A stretch of 64,000 bases of DNA from Ceratothoa steindachneri (lineage: Eukaryota; Arthropoda; Malacostraca; Isopoda; Cymothoidae), in NCBI GenBank assembly GCA_963969495.1, contig OZ018323.1, forward strand, positions 72,388,920 through 72,452,919, in the 5' to 3' direction. A program made the position numbers and the translations under genes. Of the stretch, positions 46,601 to 58,335 are shown piece by piece (positions within the stretch are counted from its first letter, which is position 1; every line of letters begins with the position of its first letter). Below the pieces are notes generated by a model, which saw nothing but the letters and a program-made list of their open reading frames with translations, had not been told where the DNA came from and did no database searches.

Positions 46601-49370
46601 GAGTAAGATCGAAAATAAAAGCAATGTAAGTGGGCAGTTTTTTGTGCTGTTGGCTTCAATAAGCAAACATAGAACAAACTAAGGGCTAAAAGTTAATATA
46701 GTGGAAAATATTTATGAATCTTCTTGCGAGTACGAATGTTATTAAGTAATACGGGAATAATATCCAAATGTATGAAAATAAAATTTCATATAAAACATAA
46801 GACTGTGCAATGCGTTTGAAATGCCGCATAAATCTATAAAATATGAATTTAAGTTGAAGAGAAATGGATAAGGCTTATTCACAAATTGAATATAATTTAT
46901 ATGAATGGTATTAATAAATGTGTTTGTTAGTGTCTTTTCACATCATTTATCTAGCCTAGACAAGATGTTAGGACAAATTAATCTGCTCTGCATTGATTCA
47001 CAATAGTGAGGTGAAGCGGACAAGGGCTTGTTCTTAAATACGGTTAAATTTATGAAGAATTTTTAAACCTGACATAATTAGAGAAACATATGTTTTCCAG
47101 AAATATAGATAGGTTTGCAAAATCTATACTCTTATAGTTAAATAGGGTATCCCCATAGGTGTTTCTTTTAGGTCTTGAGTATTATAATTAACAAGTTAGC
47201 ATATAGAAGGTACAAGATGTTCGCCGAGAGTTATTTTATCTATTCGAGTTTGAATGTTTATTGCAAAGTGGGCTCATGATTTAAAGCAGTAAGTGAAATT
47301 TGGAGTCCTATTAGACATTGTGTTCTTTAATAATATGGGTTTCTTAATTGATTGAGGTTAAGGTAAATTGCCTGAGTTGAAAGTTTCTAATTCCGGCTAA
47401 AGAAATAGTTCTTTTTGGGTGCCGTCCTGAAAGGAAGTGACATTTAAAAGTTTACCATGCACCAATGCTAGTTATTTTATGATTTTGGGCACATGGCCGT
47501 TTGAATCCTGAATATTCTGACCTCTATTTGTTTAAAACTTTCATACCAAGCACTTTTTAAGAGCTATAAGTCGGGTTTTGTAGTAACAACAGCCTTTCTA
47601 ACTCTAGGAAGAACGTTTTTTCACACAATTCTTCTATTATTTGGTTGCCCGTGTAATTTGGATAGTCTTCCCATAGACATTACTGTTCACGTTTAATTCA
47701 CCCTTTTCAGGTAATGTAATTTACAGTATATTATTTTAGTTGTAATTAAGCCTCAATTTGGCAAAAAAAGAACCATCAAATAGCTGTAGTATTAAAAATG
47801 TTTGATTAAGTTTTTTTTAATTTTATGTATGTTCGGGTTAGCCACTGTTATTCTCCATCTCTGAGTTCCCTCCACCTTTTTTATTAAGATCTGAGGCATT
47901 GATGCCTCAAAATTATTAACGATTTGGCTTATTATTCTTAACTCGCAATTGTTTAACTATAAATTTTAAATAGAAATTCGTTTCTAGCACTCACACATTT
48001 ATATTTAAAGAAGATCCATGTTTATTTTAATTACACTAAGTTAAATTCGAAGGACATTCACTATCCTACCTTAATATTTTTATCTATTCTTAAACAATTT
48101 TTAATTTTGTTAGTAACAATCTTTTATTATTTGTGAAACAACTTATTATTTATTCCAACATGCTATTTACTTCGTAACAGTTATGTGTAAAATAAGACAT
48201 AGGCAATTGGAAGAATATTCTTTTGGTCTCTAGGGTAATAGTAACTTTTCATCCTACATAATTTTCCGTGAAAATAAAATATACCTTATCTTGTTTAAAC
48301 TCTTTTATGATTCACATATTCTAAAATCAATTCCCTGTAAGGCATTTCACCCTTATTAAGTATAGAATTTTAGTAGAATCAACCCCTTTTTAAAATTATT
48401 ATTTGAATGAAGTATGTAAAATTTACACATAATTTTATTTAATCTCTCCTTTTAAATAAATCGCTAAAATTTATACCATAACAACTGCTGAATAATGAAT
48501 AGAAGTATTTTTATCCTCATTAACAAAATTTCAAGATGGGCTAACTTGATGTTATATTATATTCGTTATTAAATAGAGAAAAAGTGAATCCTTCTTCCTC
48601 TGCATAGCAATCTTAAGATCGGAGTTATATTTTATCTGGACGTGCTTTTTCCCCGTTTCTCAGCCTCCACCTTCTTTGGTCTTGTATTCGACATCGATTT
48701 TCTTTATGGGAAGACTCCAAATTGTCTTTCTTTATCTTTGCGTTGCCTTTTATATATTTAATAAAAGTGTCTTATCGTTCAAAAGGCGATTTATTAATTC
48801 CATCCTGCCAGAATAATGACTCTCTTGCTAGTACTGATTTTTTATTTACATTCTTTCAGGGAATCTTCAAAGAAGTCGATCTATTTAACAAATCAAGGAT
48901 TTGTATTTCAAAGAAAGTAATTTGAATGTGAGAAATGCTAAGATACCAAAGAAAATAGAATGTTTTCTTAAGGAGCGCTAATTTTGGTATTAAAGTTTTT
49001 CTATTCTCGTAAATAATAATCATTTTCACCTTTTAAGTAGTATTTTTCAGCAAATAAATGCACTAGGCCATATAATACACAGGCCTGCGTTTGAACATAT
49101 TTTTTATGTTCCCTAGGATTTCTTTGTGGTTTCTTAATAAATCCAACCTCTTGAGATAAAAAAATGAATGTATATTTGTTCAATCAGGTCAGATTTTCTC
49201 AGTACAGCATACATCATTTTCATTGAGATTACCTCATTTTTTCGTAATTTTTTTAAAAAAACCTTTCTCTATCTAATAATGCATTATTACTGTTATATAA
49301 TAGAAACAGATATAAACGTATGTAAACTATAATCCTTTTAATAAAACAAAAAATTAAAGAATGCAACATA
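43680..49370. other. Long AT-rich stretch without a recognised gene
   Basis: Apart from the degenerate minisatellite at 44489-44735, nothing coding was recognised. Open frames at 44209, 44570 (minus), 45586 (minus) and 48722 are short and lack motifs. This could be intron. Confidence 0.45.
44489..44735. repeat. Degenerate ~62-bp minisatellite
   Basis: Related blocks of the form GATGGGAGTTTCTGATTCAG recur near 44489, 44551, 44617, 44651 and 44714, with spacing of about 62 bases or half of it. The interval is purine-rich, unlike its surroundings. Confidence 0.5.
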
Positions 49371-50121
49371 GTAAAGAAAATAATTTTAATTTCCAAGAAA
49401 AGACGCCCTGACGATTTTAGTTTGTGCCTCTCATCTGGTGCATCACGCTTCAAACACCAACAGTAGTCAACAAGCATGTGTTCGTTCCATTTACACTGGT
49501 ACCTGGATTTTATTGTTTTTATGTCTTGGTGGAATATTTTCCCCTGTTCTTTACTGTAATCTCCGCAGTTGTCGGGGAAAATAATCCAGATGGGACTGTA
49601 AGAAGTGTATCTTTATAGACATTCGAGCTCCCAAATGTTTGAGACTTGTTAGGAGCTGATTGACCGGGCCACATATTCTGGGCTTCTTTTATTGCCTATA
49701 AATTGTTAATTAGAGCTTTGAAAGCTTACCAGGCATCTTTTTTTATGTTCTTTATTGATGCATCAAACTGCTGATCTCTCAAGTTCCAGATTTTAAGTCC
49801 ATCAAAAATTCCCGCTTGTAGCTTAGCGTCACTGATTTGTGGAAATTTTTGAGGAAGAAATTTAAAAGCTTGGCCTTCATTATTAAGAGTTTTGGCATAA
49901 TATTTCATTATGCCAAGCTTTATATGCAGTGGAGGGAGCAGTATTTTGTAAGGGGGCACTAAAGGTTCAACTATCACATTGTTTGATCCAATTCTAAATG
50001 CTTCTCGTGGAGGCCAAACCTTCTTCTCATTTTGCATACTATCTGAACGACTGTCCCATAAACATAGGAAACAGGGATGCTTCGTGTAGCCTGTTTGCGT
50101 CCCAAGCGTAACAGACACTAC

Positions 50122-50538
50122 CTGAAAATAAATTTAGCAGGGTATGTAAATTCAAAGTGTAATATTTCTAAAAACAAATTCAAAGTAATATTTCTTAAAA
50201 CAATAAGAATATGAATATGTACTGAAAAATCCTGTATGCTGATGCATTAAATCATCGTATTGGAACTAATTGAATATATGTACATTTTATTTTTAGTTTA
50301 TTGAGTTGTGTTGTATACCTTCTCAATTAGGATAAGTTTCCCATTAACACAAAAGGATGCCTTAACCTATAGGGACACACTTCAACAAAAAAATATAACT
50401 AAAAAATGACTCATGATTTCCAGATTTGCATTTTTGTAAAATGTAAGTTGACCAAAAGGTGTATACAAGTATTAACAATTAAAAATGAAAATGTCAATAT
50501 CAAAAAGCTTAGAAATGCCAAGTGTAAAATGATCTTAC
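50122..50538 (-). other. Intron 2 of the repeated family (copy 2)
   Basis: A canonical GTAAGAT donor after ICGDLK and a TTTATTTTCAG acceptor before VVSVTLG join in phase 0 and restore a continuous conserved block. This interval is not present in copy 1, which stops inside exon B. Confidence 0.8.
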
Positions 50539-51175
50539 CTTTAAGTCACCACATATCCCTTACTTATAGCTAGAGTTATTTATTGCATTCAGCATTTTTT
50601 TCATATTTTCATAACTTTCACTAAGTTGGATTGAATGGCCTATAGGAACTGAAGCTATCTTGTTACCAATATTCAGTAACACAGCTTTTAAACTTATACT
50701 GACAGAATCTATGAAAAGTCTCCATTCTTATGGGTTGTAGGGAATTCCAAGGGCCTCAACAAGTCCTTTAATATTGGCGCAGTATACTAAAGAGCTGGAA
50801 GAATGATGTAAAAAATAGCTTCGAAACTCTTGTTCTCTATTTCTATACCGCCCTAAATGTTGTTTCTTAAGCGAGAAGATTAATTTCACGAAGTCGAGAG
50901 CCAAGAAGTTGTGCATTCTCCTTTGAAACCCCCAGATCCCTGGTCAGGTCATTTAACTGAACTTGAGTGAATAGTCTTGCGACCTATTTCATGTGTGGAA
51001 ACCTGATAAGACTCAGATGTGTCATAATCTTGGTCAACTTCCATATTAATCTCTTCATGTACCTCTATATGTTCAGCGGGAGAAGGTATAGGAATTCCTG
51101 GGCCATACGGCAGGGGTTTGATGGCAGAAAGAACATCCGGATATGCCACACTATGTTTATTCTTCTTATTTATAC

Positions 51176-51374
51176 CTCTGGAAAATATAATTGCCTTTAG
51201 CATAAAGGAATTGATTTGGAGTTGCAGATAGTACATAAATGTTTAGTAAAAGATATGTTCATGCTGAAGTAAACTATGTTAGTTTTTAATTTTATGCTAA
51301 GTCTTTGCATAATAATGACATTTTTTAGGAGCCAGTATAATTCAGAAAGCTTAAATACTTGATACAATGCTCAC
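51176..51374 (-). other. Intron 1 of the repeated family (copy 2)
   Basis: Donor GTGAGC and a CCAGAG acceptor, phase 1, 199 bases. Copy 1 has the corresponding intron at 28255-28452 with 198 bases and clearly related sequence. Confidence 0.8.
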
Positions 51375-51975
51375 CTTTAAGATTTGTCATGCAAAAATAG
51401 CAGTCCGTAGTGTGGTCCTTGCCATCTCTCCACACCATGGGAACACCAAAGGAGAGGGACTCCATCGTCTTAAACTTATGTAGCATCCCTTGCAGCAGAT
51501 TTGTGGTACAAAACTTTTATCTTGATCTTTTAGCCTTACTCCAAAATTTGCATTATACAAAGATTTAATTACAGGAGGGATTGTACTTTGCTGCTCGGAA
51601 AAAGTCTATTTGCTGCAAACATAGGAACTCTGTCGGAGCTATTCTTACTTTTTCTGTTCATTTTTAACTCAACCACTATTATTATTATTCTTATTATTAT
51701 AATGCTAAGCAATTTTTAACCTGCAAAATATAAACCTATTTGCATAATTACTTAAAATTTACACAAAATTTACTTCGAAGAGAGCAGTGCAAAAACTATT
51801 GAAATTTGATGTAATATAGGAGATGTATAAACTATAAAATTATTATCACCCCCTGTATCGCAAAAACTGGAGGTGATAGAAAAAAACGCATGAGAGAGTT
51901 GGATTTAGAAGGTCAATATTATTAAGAAACACTATAGAAAACCTAAGGTACATTTTTGACGCAGACCAGTGTTAT

Positions 51976-53885
51976 TTATCAATATTTATTTAAATCTAAT
52001 CTGGGTCTATTGTTGAATCAATGTTTCTATAAATAAAATCTAATTGAGAAAATTTTGCGTTGGAGCTTTGCCAATGGAGTTGTGATTCTTCGGAAATGGC
52101 GAGATCATATTACTTCGAAAAGACCACCTAATTAATCGTGTCAAGGGGGTCATTCAAATTCTTTCTTACTATAAGGTAGTGGAAGAGGAAAGAAAACAAT
52201 TTCATTTGGTAACTTTAATATTTAAATTAAAACTCAAACGGAGAATTTAGACCATATTATATTCGGACTCTTCAATTTTTAATGAAGTGAAAAATAGAAG
52301 AATAACATGGATTTGAGGAAAAAGCTCCCTTATTAATAAATTCCCTTTAGCTTTCCCCAAAATGAAACTAGGTAAAAACATGGATTTGTTTTAATTTCAA
52401 ACTTCAAATGTCTGACATGTGCTAAGATTGGACATTAAAAACCTAAAACCTATCGGTTAGTTTGTCATTGTGAGCAATGATAATAATAGTATTTATATTT
52501 TCTTCGTGTAGATACTTAATAAAATTAAACGACAGCGTGAAGAAGAAAAAGCTTAAATTAAATTTGGAAATTAATTAACGTGAAAAGGTTGTAGTTCTCT
52601 CTTATGCTACATCATACTAAGCAGCAAATATCATTATACAGTTAAAAAAATAACCATAATTAATTATAATTAGGCGGATAGAGCCTAATGAAAAAATAAC
52701 AGAGAAAGGAAAGAATCTGTAACTCAAAATAGTTTTAAACAGTGCGGATAAGTAATGCAAACGATTAAATATATAAATTAAATAAGAATGAGCCTTAAAA
52801 AACATATAAAACGGTCTGCACTGACTCAATCCCATATCTTCAGAAAAAGTAGGTTTCATAATAATAATACCTTCATTCTATAGATGTTAGCAGTTGGTTT
52901 TACAACAGATGGTAACAGTTTATGCAATTACCGTACAATATACACTTACAATAGATGTAGTTTTATGACGGAATTGATTATTATTGAAAAGATTTTGAAA
53001 GAGCACACACTTTATAAAACAGCTATCATGAGATCGACAGGATATTGCTCTTTGTGACAAGCTTCAGTTTATTGAGGTGATAATATTTCGGTCTTTTTGG
53101 CAACAATTAAAATATTTACTCGTTGGAAGTCATAATATTAGATACTTAAGCAAGTTAACATTGGTTTATTATAAATGAATACAGATTGAGAAATTGATAT
53201 ATTATATTTAGGATTTATACTTAAAAATATACGAAAAGTGGTGAAGTAAATTAAGAGGAATAAATATACTAGAATGTTGGGTTCATGTCTAGAATAAATA
53301 ATCCAATTTTGCCATATGATATATAACCACCTCAAAAGTTCTCATGTCATGAATATCAACCCCATTATAAATGTTATGTGGATTGGAAATTAAACATATT
53401 TGATATTGACTTAAACGAGAATGAAACGTTATGTTCAGTGGTAATTACATTACAAAAATTAAAAAATCTGTTTATTTCTTTCCATCCACTTGAACTGTCC
53501 TAATTTAACTTGAAGAAAATCGCTTTTGTATCCTCGCATATTGTTAGTTTTTGGTTCATGTTTTCTTTAATATGATTCAATATGTTTTGTATGGAAAGTA
53601 TCTTTGGGGTAGTAACTTGCTTCTCTCTACCTATTTATGTGGCCCTTCCGTTTTTCACTATGGATAATTAATTATCCATCTGTCACCACATTTCGATTAT
53701 TGGCAAACGTGTTTCACGCTCTTTTTTCAACTAATTGCAGATACCAAACTAATGGTGAAATACCTACTTCCTACTAGGCCAAACATTTAATCCGAACTTC
53801 TGTTGCTCCGATCTCGATAGGGTTTTAGTTAGGTTAAGAAAAGTGACGACTTCCAATATCAAGAATAGCAAGCCAGATTTTAGTC
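51976..53885. other. AT-rich stretch without a recognised gene
   Basis: No motif was seen. Minus-strand frames at 52859-52617 and 53335-53138 are at chance length. Similarity between the two repeated-family copies ends at about 51975. Confidence 0.45.
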
Positions 53886-54680
53886 GCGTGTGAGTCTTGT
53901 CACGGGCGATTCTACATATCACAATGCCGGACGGTGGGTCGGTCCCCGTTTTTTTATTTTTTGTAATAACATTGTAACTATTCGGCCGATTCTAAGAAAT
54001 TTCAAACCCCTATGTTTTGGGGGTTTTTTTACATTCTCTTCCGAACGATATAATTGCCAAAATCCTCGCCAGGTTAGCCGGGAAATTATTTAGCAATAAC
54101 ATCAGAATAATTCGTCCTATTCTAACGAAATTTGAAACCAACCCTTATGTTGTTTTACATTCTCTTTCAAATGATATAATTGCTACATTCTTTCCAAGCT
54201 TAGCCCAGGAATATTTTGGTTAGGCAATAACATCATATCTATTCGGCGGTTTCTAAAAAAATTTGAAAATCATATGTTGCTTTAGATTCTCTTTCGAATG
54301 ATATAATTGCCAAGACCTCCCAAGTTAACAGGGAATTATTTTGTTTTGGGAATATCATCATAACTATTCGGCTGATTTTAATGAAATTTGAAAGCCTTAT
54401 GTTGTTTACCCTCTAGCTTAAATGATATAATTGACACAGTCCTCCCAAGGTTAGCCGGGGAATTATTTTGTTTGGCTAAAGCATTATTACATTTCGCCCG
54501 ATTCTAATGAAATCTGAAAGCCTTATATTGTTTTTTATTCTCTTTCGCTGGATATATTTTTTAAAGTCTCCTCAAGCTTAGCCCAGGAACTATTGAATGT
54601 TTATATGTTGTAAGCTCATTAATCAGAATAAGTGTGACAAGGCGAATATTTGGTCAGCAGACCTTGTGCAACTTTAAGAA
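53886..54680 (+). repeat. Repeat with five-unit ~128-bp tandem array, copy 1
   Basis: Starts with a CGGGCGATTCTACATATCAC-like lead and ends with GCAGACCTTGT. Inside, five related units begin near 53963, 54095, 54225, 54350 and 54478. Each has AATAACATCATAACTATTCGG, CCGATTCTAATGAAATTTGAAA, CTTATGTTGTTT, TCTCTTTCGAATGATATAATTG and TTAGCCGGGGAATTATTT-like blocks in that order. A second copy with two units is at 57655-58012. The shared ends mark it as a dispersed repeat, perhaps a non-autonomous DNA element, rather than a local satellite. Confidence 0.8.
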
Positions 54681-54936
54681 TAGCTAACACAAAATCCCAT
54701 TGTTAGGTAAAGTAACCCCTGTATTTGTTATGTGAGCTAAGACATGGAATTCCTCCTAGAGGTTAAGATTAGTAGAAAGTTATCGCAAGAGTGCAAAGAA
54801 GAGGGAAACTAAATATGGTTAGGTAAATTCATCCTGGATTAAGTAGAAGAGTTTTAAGATTTTTGGCAATTTATCAAACGTCCTCCTCGTAAGTAGGTTA
54901 CCTAGTAGTTTATATTGAATAATAAATCCTTGATAA

Positions 54937-54940
54937 TTAA
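54937..54940. repeat. TTAA target-site duplication, left (piggyBac)
   Basis: TTAA directly precedes the CCCATT terminus at 54941; its partner is at 57321-57324. Confidence 0.88.
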
Positions 54941-55129
54941 CCCATTAAAGCCTAAGTTTTTTTATTTTTAAAATTTTGAATATTTACTATAATATGAGTA
55001 AAAATAGCAAAGGAGAATAATAATTCTTATCAAAGATTAATATTTAATGAGAAATCTTGGAATAAAAAGCAAAAAACACGTGTTGCATATATACAATGCT
55101 AGGCTGATCGGCTAACAAATTAGGCATTA

Positions 55130-57133
55130 TGAAACTTTTCAAAGCAATTTATGCACAAACCCACGGGACACTTTAAACATTCAGTTCTCGTTATTAATGA
55201 ACAATTGAGACCTGCACATCTCCTTCTTTTGTTATTGGGGATCTATCTGACAAGATGGCAACCTGGATCCAGCCTGATGGAATCAGATACTTAAATGTTT
55301 ATGCTATTCTCCTGTGAAATCTTGGGGCGACCACCTACTCCTGGTTGAGAACCATATTTTTAAAAAAATGTTTGCTTAATGGAGCGTCTGAATTCTAGCT
55401 TGCTCATCAAGTTATTACAGCTCTTGTATAAAATCCAAGCATTATGGACAGCTGGATCAACAATCCATGTAAAGATTGGCCACCACCATTACCTCCCTCT
55501 TATACCAATACGATAAGTATTAATATTTTGGTCCATGAGATCATTCCTGCCCATGTACTTATTGTATTTACAAATGATGTTAGATTTTGTGACATCTATC
55601 ACTTTGCCGGTAACACGTGAGTAACGGCGGGCTTTCGCAACAGGGATAATGCCGTGACATTTAAAGCAACTGTCACAACATTGTTATCCAACCAACGTAC
55701 TAAAATGATGTCATTCCCAGCATTTCAAGCATATTCAAATTCTCCACGAGACCTTTTCTTAAAATCTTTTGAGTTTGAAAGAGGGGAGCTTTTTTCAATT
55801 CTGTTTTCTCGAATAGTCCTCGTTCTGCAATAAGTTTTTTCTTTTAGGTGACATTAAAAATTTATGCTTGTAAACAACTTATCAAAGTAAAAATGATACG
55901 GCAACTCCTTCTTGATTTTAGAGAGACTGTCAATCATTATTGCAAATGGTGCAGCGCACTTTCCCAAGTTACCTTCATAGTTTAAATTTACTTTTATGTT
56001 TTTGCCTTGGCATACATTAAAATTAACAAGATAGCCTTGAACGGTATTCATACACCAAGTTTTGAAACCAAAACGAATTAGTTTTAGACCTAGAAACTGC
56101 TTGCAACCATGCATCCCATAATATTCAATCATCGCTTCATCATACGATATATTAATTTCCAGTTGGAAATTTCTAGCAAATTTTCTTGCAAGATGTCCAT
56201 GAAAGGACGAAGTTTCCACATTTTGTCTTGAGAGGAAAAATTCCTACTATCACAAAAATGCAAAAATCTCTTGCTTGGCAAGAAACTATCCCTTCTCATA
56301 CTAATTCATTGCGAGCATCTTCCTCTGAGTCCCAATACATAAGCTGTGATGGAAGATTATTATAGCCACTTAGCAAGGGAATCCCAATAAACACCTTCAA
56401 TTCATTAGCAGAAGTCTTGGGATCGGGAAGATTTAAAAATAAAGCATACCGGGAACTTCTCTCTACGAGCAAATTCCAGACTTTCTTATCAAAGAATTTC
56501 TCAAAAAGAGATGTAGGCGATTAGTAACTATAACTATAGTAATCTGAAGCAGCAAAAATCATACTTGCATTGCTGATATCATTATTGTCCCAGGAGATTT
56601 TCTTCTTTTTCTTTTTTGGGTGAGTTTCTGTTGAAATAAAGTCTTCCTTACCAATACGCCTGCCACTGCAAAAACAAGCTATGCTCCCTGAACGAAACTA
56701 ATTGCTGGAGAGATTATCAATCAAACCAGCATTTTCATCACCAGAGACTGACCTGGCAGTGGGAGAAAAATATAAGTTTATGTGGCAAAATAAAGATAAT
56801 TAAATCATAATTAATCATAAATTAAATCATAAAATTCATAAAAAGAGATCATATTAGTATGCATTTGATGAGAAATAATGGAAAATTAATATTGAAGGAT
56901 AAAATTTCTAGATGGCCTAATGACCTGGTGTTACATATGTGTAACACGAGATTTCATTTCTGAAAGAACCAGGAAAAAATGAAGGAAATGAAAAAGAATC
57001 ATGCATTGAGTGATTGATACATATCAATAAACCTCTTTCAAAGACAATAAATGATATATAAGTGAAAAATAGAATATATAACTAACTAAAAATAAAATTC
57101 GAAAATAGGTACTTACTTGCTGGTAGACGCCAT
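55130..57133 (-). pseudogene. PiggyBac-type transposase, broken
   Basis: Starts with ATG 57133-57131 (MASTS). A GTAAGT donor at 57116 and a CCAG acceptor at 56754-56753 define a 364-base intron in phase 2; splicing continues into SVSGDENAGLIDNLSSN, which then meets a TAG at 56700-56698. The body has FEKFFDKKVWNLLVE, ELKVFIGIPLLSGYNNLP, MYWDS and, in 56219-55854, the catalytic neighbourhood ISYDEAMIEYYGMHGCKQF, IRFGFKTWCMNTVQGYLVNF and LPYHFYFDKLFTSINF, all piggyBac signatures. The Cys-rich C-terminal end (CAGLNCSLITRTECLKCPV, then LCINCFEKFHNA, TAA 55132-55130) is intact and would bind the element ends. At least four stops or frame changes are present. Confidence 0.88.
56753..57116 (-). other. 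Probable intron in the piggyBac transposase gene
   Basis: GTAAGT...CCCACTGCCAG boundaries. The joined codon (AA|G) keeps the frame from the ATG exon into the main exon. Introns near the start are known in some piggyBac genes; splicing here is inferred from the sequence only. Confidence 0.6.
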
Positions 57134-57320
57134 GATGCTATTCCAAATACTGCTTTGTTTTCGGAATGTTTCTGAGTTGCCGGATGCTTTCTCAAACTTA
57201 TTTATAGAGCTGAATATATTAACGAATCGTTTATCTATCATTTCGGAGTAAAAATCATGACAATATAAATGTAATTTAAGTTTATTTCAATTTCGGAAAC
57301 TTAAAGAAAACGTAAATGGG

Positions 57321-57324
57321 TTAA
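57321..57324. repeat. TTAA target-site duplication, right (piggyBac)
   Basis: TTAA directly follows the AATGGG terminus. Confidence 0.88.
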
Positions 57325-57654
57325 GAGAGCTACTCATAATTAGAAGTGAAATTTTTTATTTGTAGATTAAGAGGATCTTCAGGCTCAGGCCAAGGTATCA
57401 ATTACTCTTGAATGGAAAATACGAGTAGATAAGGACTAGTCAGGATTATAAAATGATTTTGACATGTAATCCTATGTCCTCCCCACTAAAATTGTCATTT
57501 AGCGATAACATTTAAAGCCTCTGAGGTAAATGCTGTTTGCACGCTCGGAAATCGTCATTTAAAATTAGGAAATATACGTGTGTGTTTACAAAGAAATGGC
57601 AATCATTTAGAGAATATCTTATAAATTAAGGTACACTTTACTGAAATTTTTCAT

Positions 57655-58012
57655 TTTTAGTCGCGGGCGACTCAACATCTCACTGTGTCTGTCTCCCTTT
57701 TACTTTTTGTTGTTTTTGTAATAACAGTGTAAATATTCAGCCGATTCTAATGAAATTTGAAACTCAAACCCTTATGTTGTTTTACATTCTCTTTCGAGAG
57801 AGATAATTGGCAAAGTTCTTTCAAGGATGGCCATTTAATTATATTTTTTTACAATAGCATCATAACTATTGAGCCGATTCTAACCTTTTTGTTGTTTGCC
57901 AAGGTCCGACCGAGGTTAGTCCGGGAATTATTTAAAGTTTTGACGGTCGTAAGGTCACAAATCAGAAATGGTGAGATAACGAGACTTTTTGCGTAGCAGA
58001 CCTTGTTCTATG
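57655..58012 (+). repeat. Repeat with ~128-bp tandem array, copy 2 (two units)
   Basis: It has the same start (CGGGCGACTCAACATCTCAC) and the same end (GCAGACCTTGT) as the copy at 53886-54680, but only two, partly deleted units. A (TA)n tract follows at 58037-58081. Confidence 0.75.
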
Positions 58013-58036
58013 TTAGACAATTTTAGGGACACCTTG

Positions 58037-58081
<45 letters not shown>
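58037..58081. repeat. (TA)n microsatellite
   Basis: A pure TA tract between the dispersed repeat and the Ig exon. Confidence 0.95.
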
Positions 58082-58083
<2 letters not shown>

Positions 58084-58335
58084 TCATTATTTACACTGTG
58101 TGAGTATTTAGTGTCGGCATATAATTGCTTATTGCATTCTTTGACATTCTTATATTGTTTTATTTTTATCTACTCATTCTTTCTTAATTGTGGGGTAGAA
58201 GTCATCGTTTGTGATAGATATTTACCCTCATTTCTCTGTTAACCAATTAAATATTCTCTTCTAGTATAAAATGAGCTTTTTTAAAATCAAATGAATGTTA
58301 CACATAATTATTATGATTATTTTTTTTTATTTCAG

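Larger units (their letters stand above)
49377..51720 (-). pseudogene. Intron-containing repeated gene family, copy 2 (longer)
   Basis: Three exons lie on the minus strand. Exon A (about 51690-51375) has CYVCSK, VIKSLYNANFGVRLKDQDK and HTTDCYFCMTNLK. Intron 1 is 51374-51176 (GT...AG, phase 1). Exon B (51175-50539) has NKKNKHSVAYPDVLSAIKPL and, at its end, ICGDLK. Intron 2 is 50538-50122 (GT...AG, phase 0). Exon C (50121-49377) has VVSVTLGTQTGYTKHPCFLC, LPPLHIKLGIMKYYAK, MSIKIHFLQSHLDYFP and FHQDIKTIKSRYQ, and ends with MLVDYCWCLKRDAPDERHKL. The blocks match a widespread unnamed arthropod repeated family. Stops (for example just before ICGDLK) and two or three frame changes interrupt it. The cysteine pairs suggest zinc-binding; catalytic chemistry is unknown. 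It is likely transposon-derived. Confidence 0.75.
54941..57320 (-). mobile_element. Complete piggyBac-type DNA transposon, decayed
   Basis: The 2.38-kb element starts CCCATTAAAG and ends, on the other strand, with CCCATTTACG. Each terminus abuts TTAA, the piggyBac target that is duplicated on insertion. A single interrupted transposase gene fills it on the minus strand. Size, target, terminal CCC and the protein blocks agree. Stops in the gene make it inactive. It sits between the two copies of the ~128-bp-array repeat. Confidence 0.9.
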
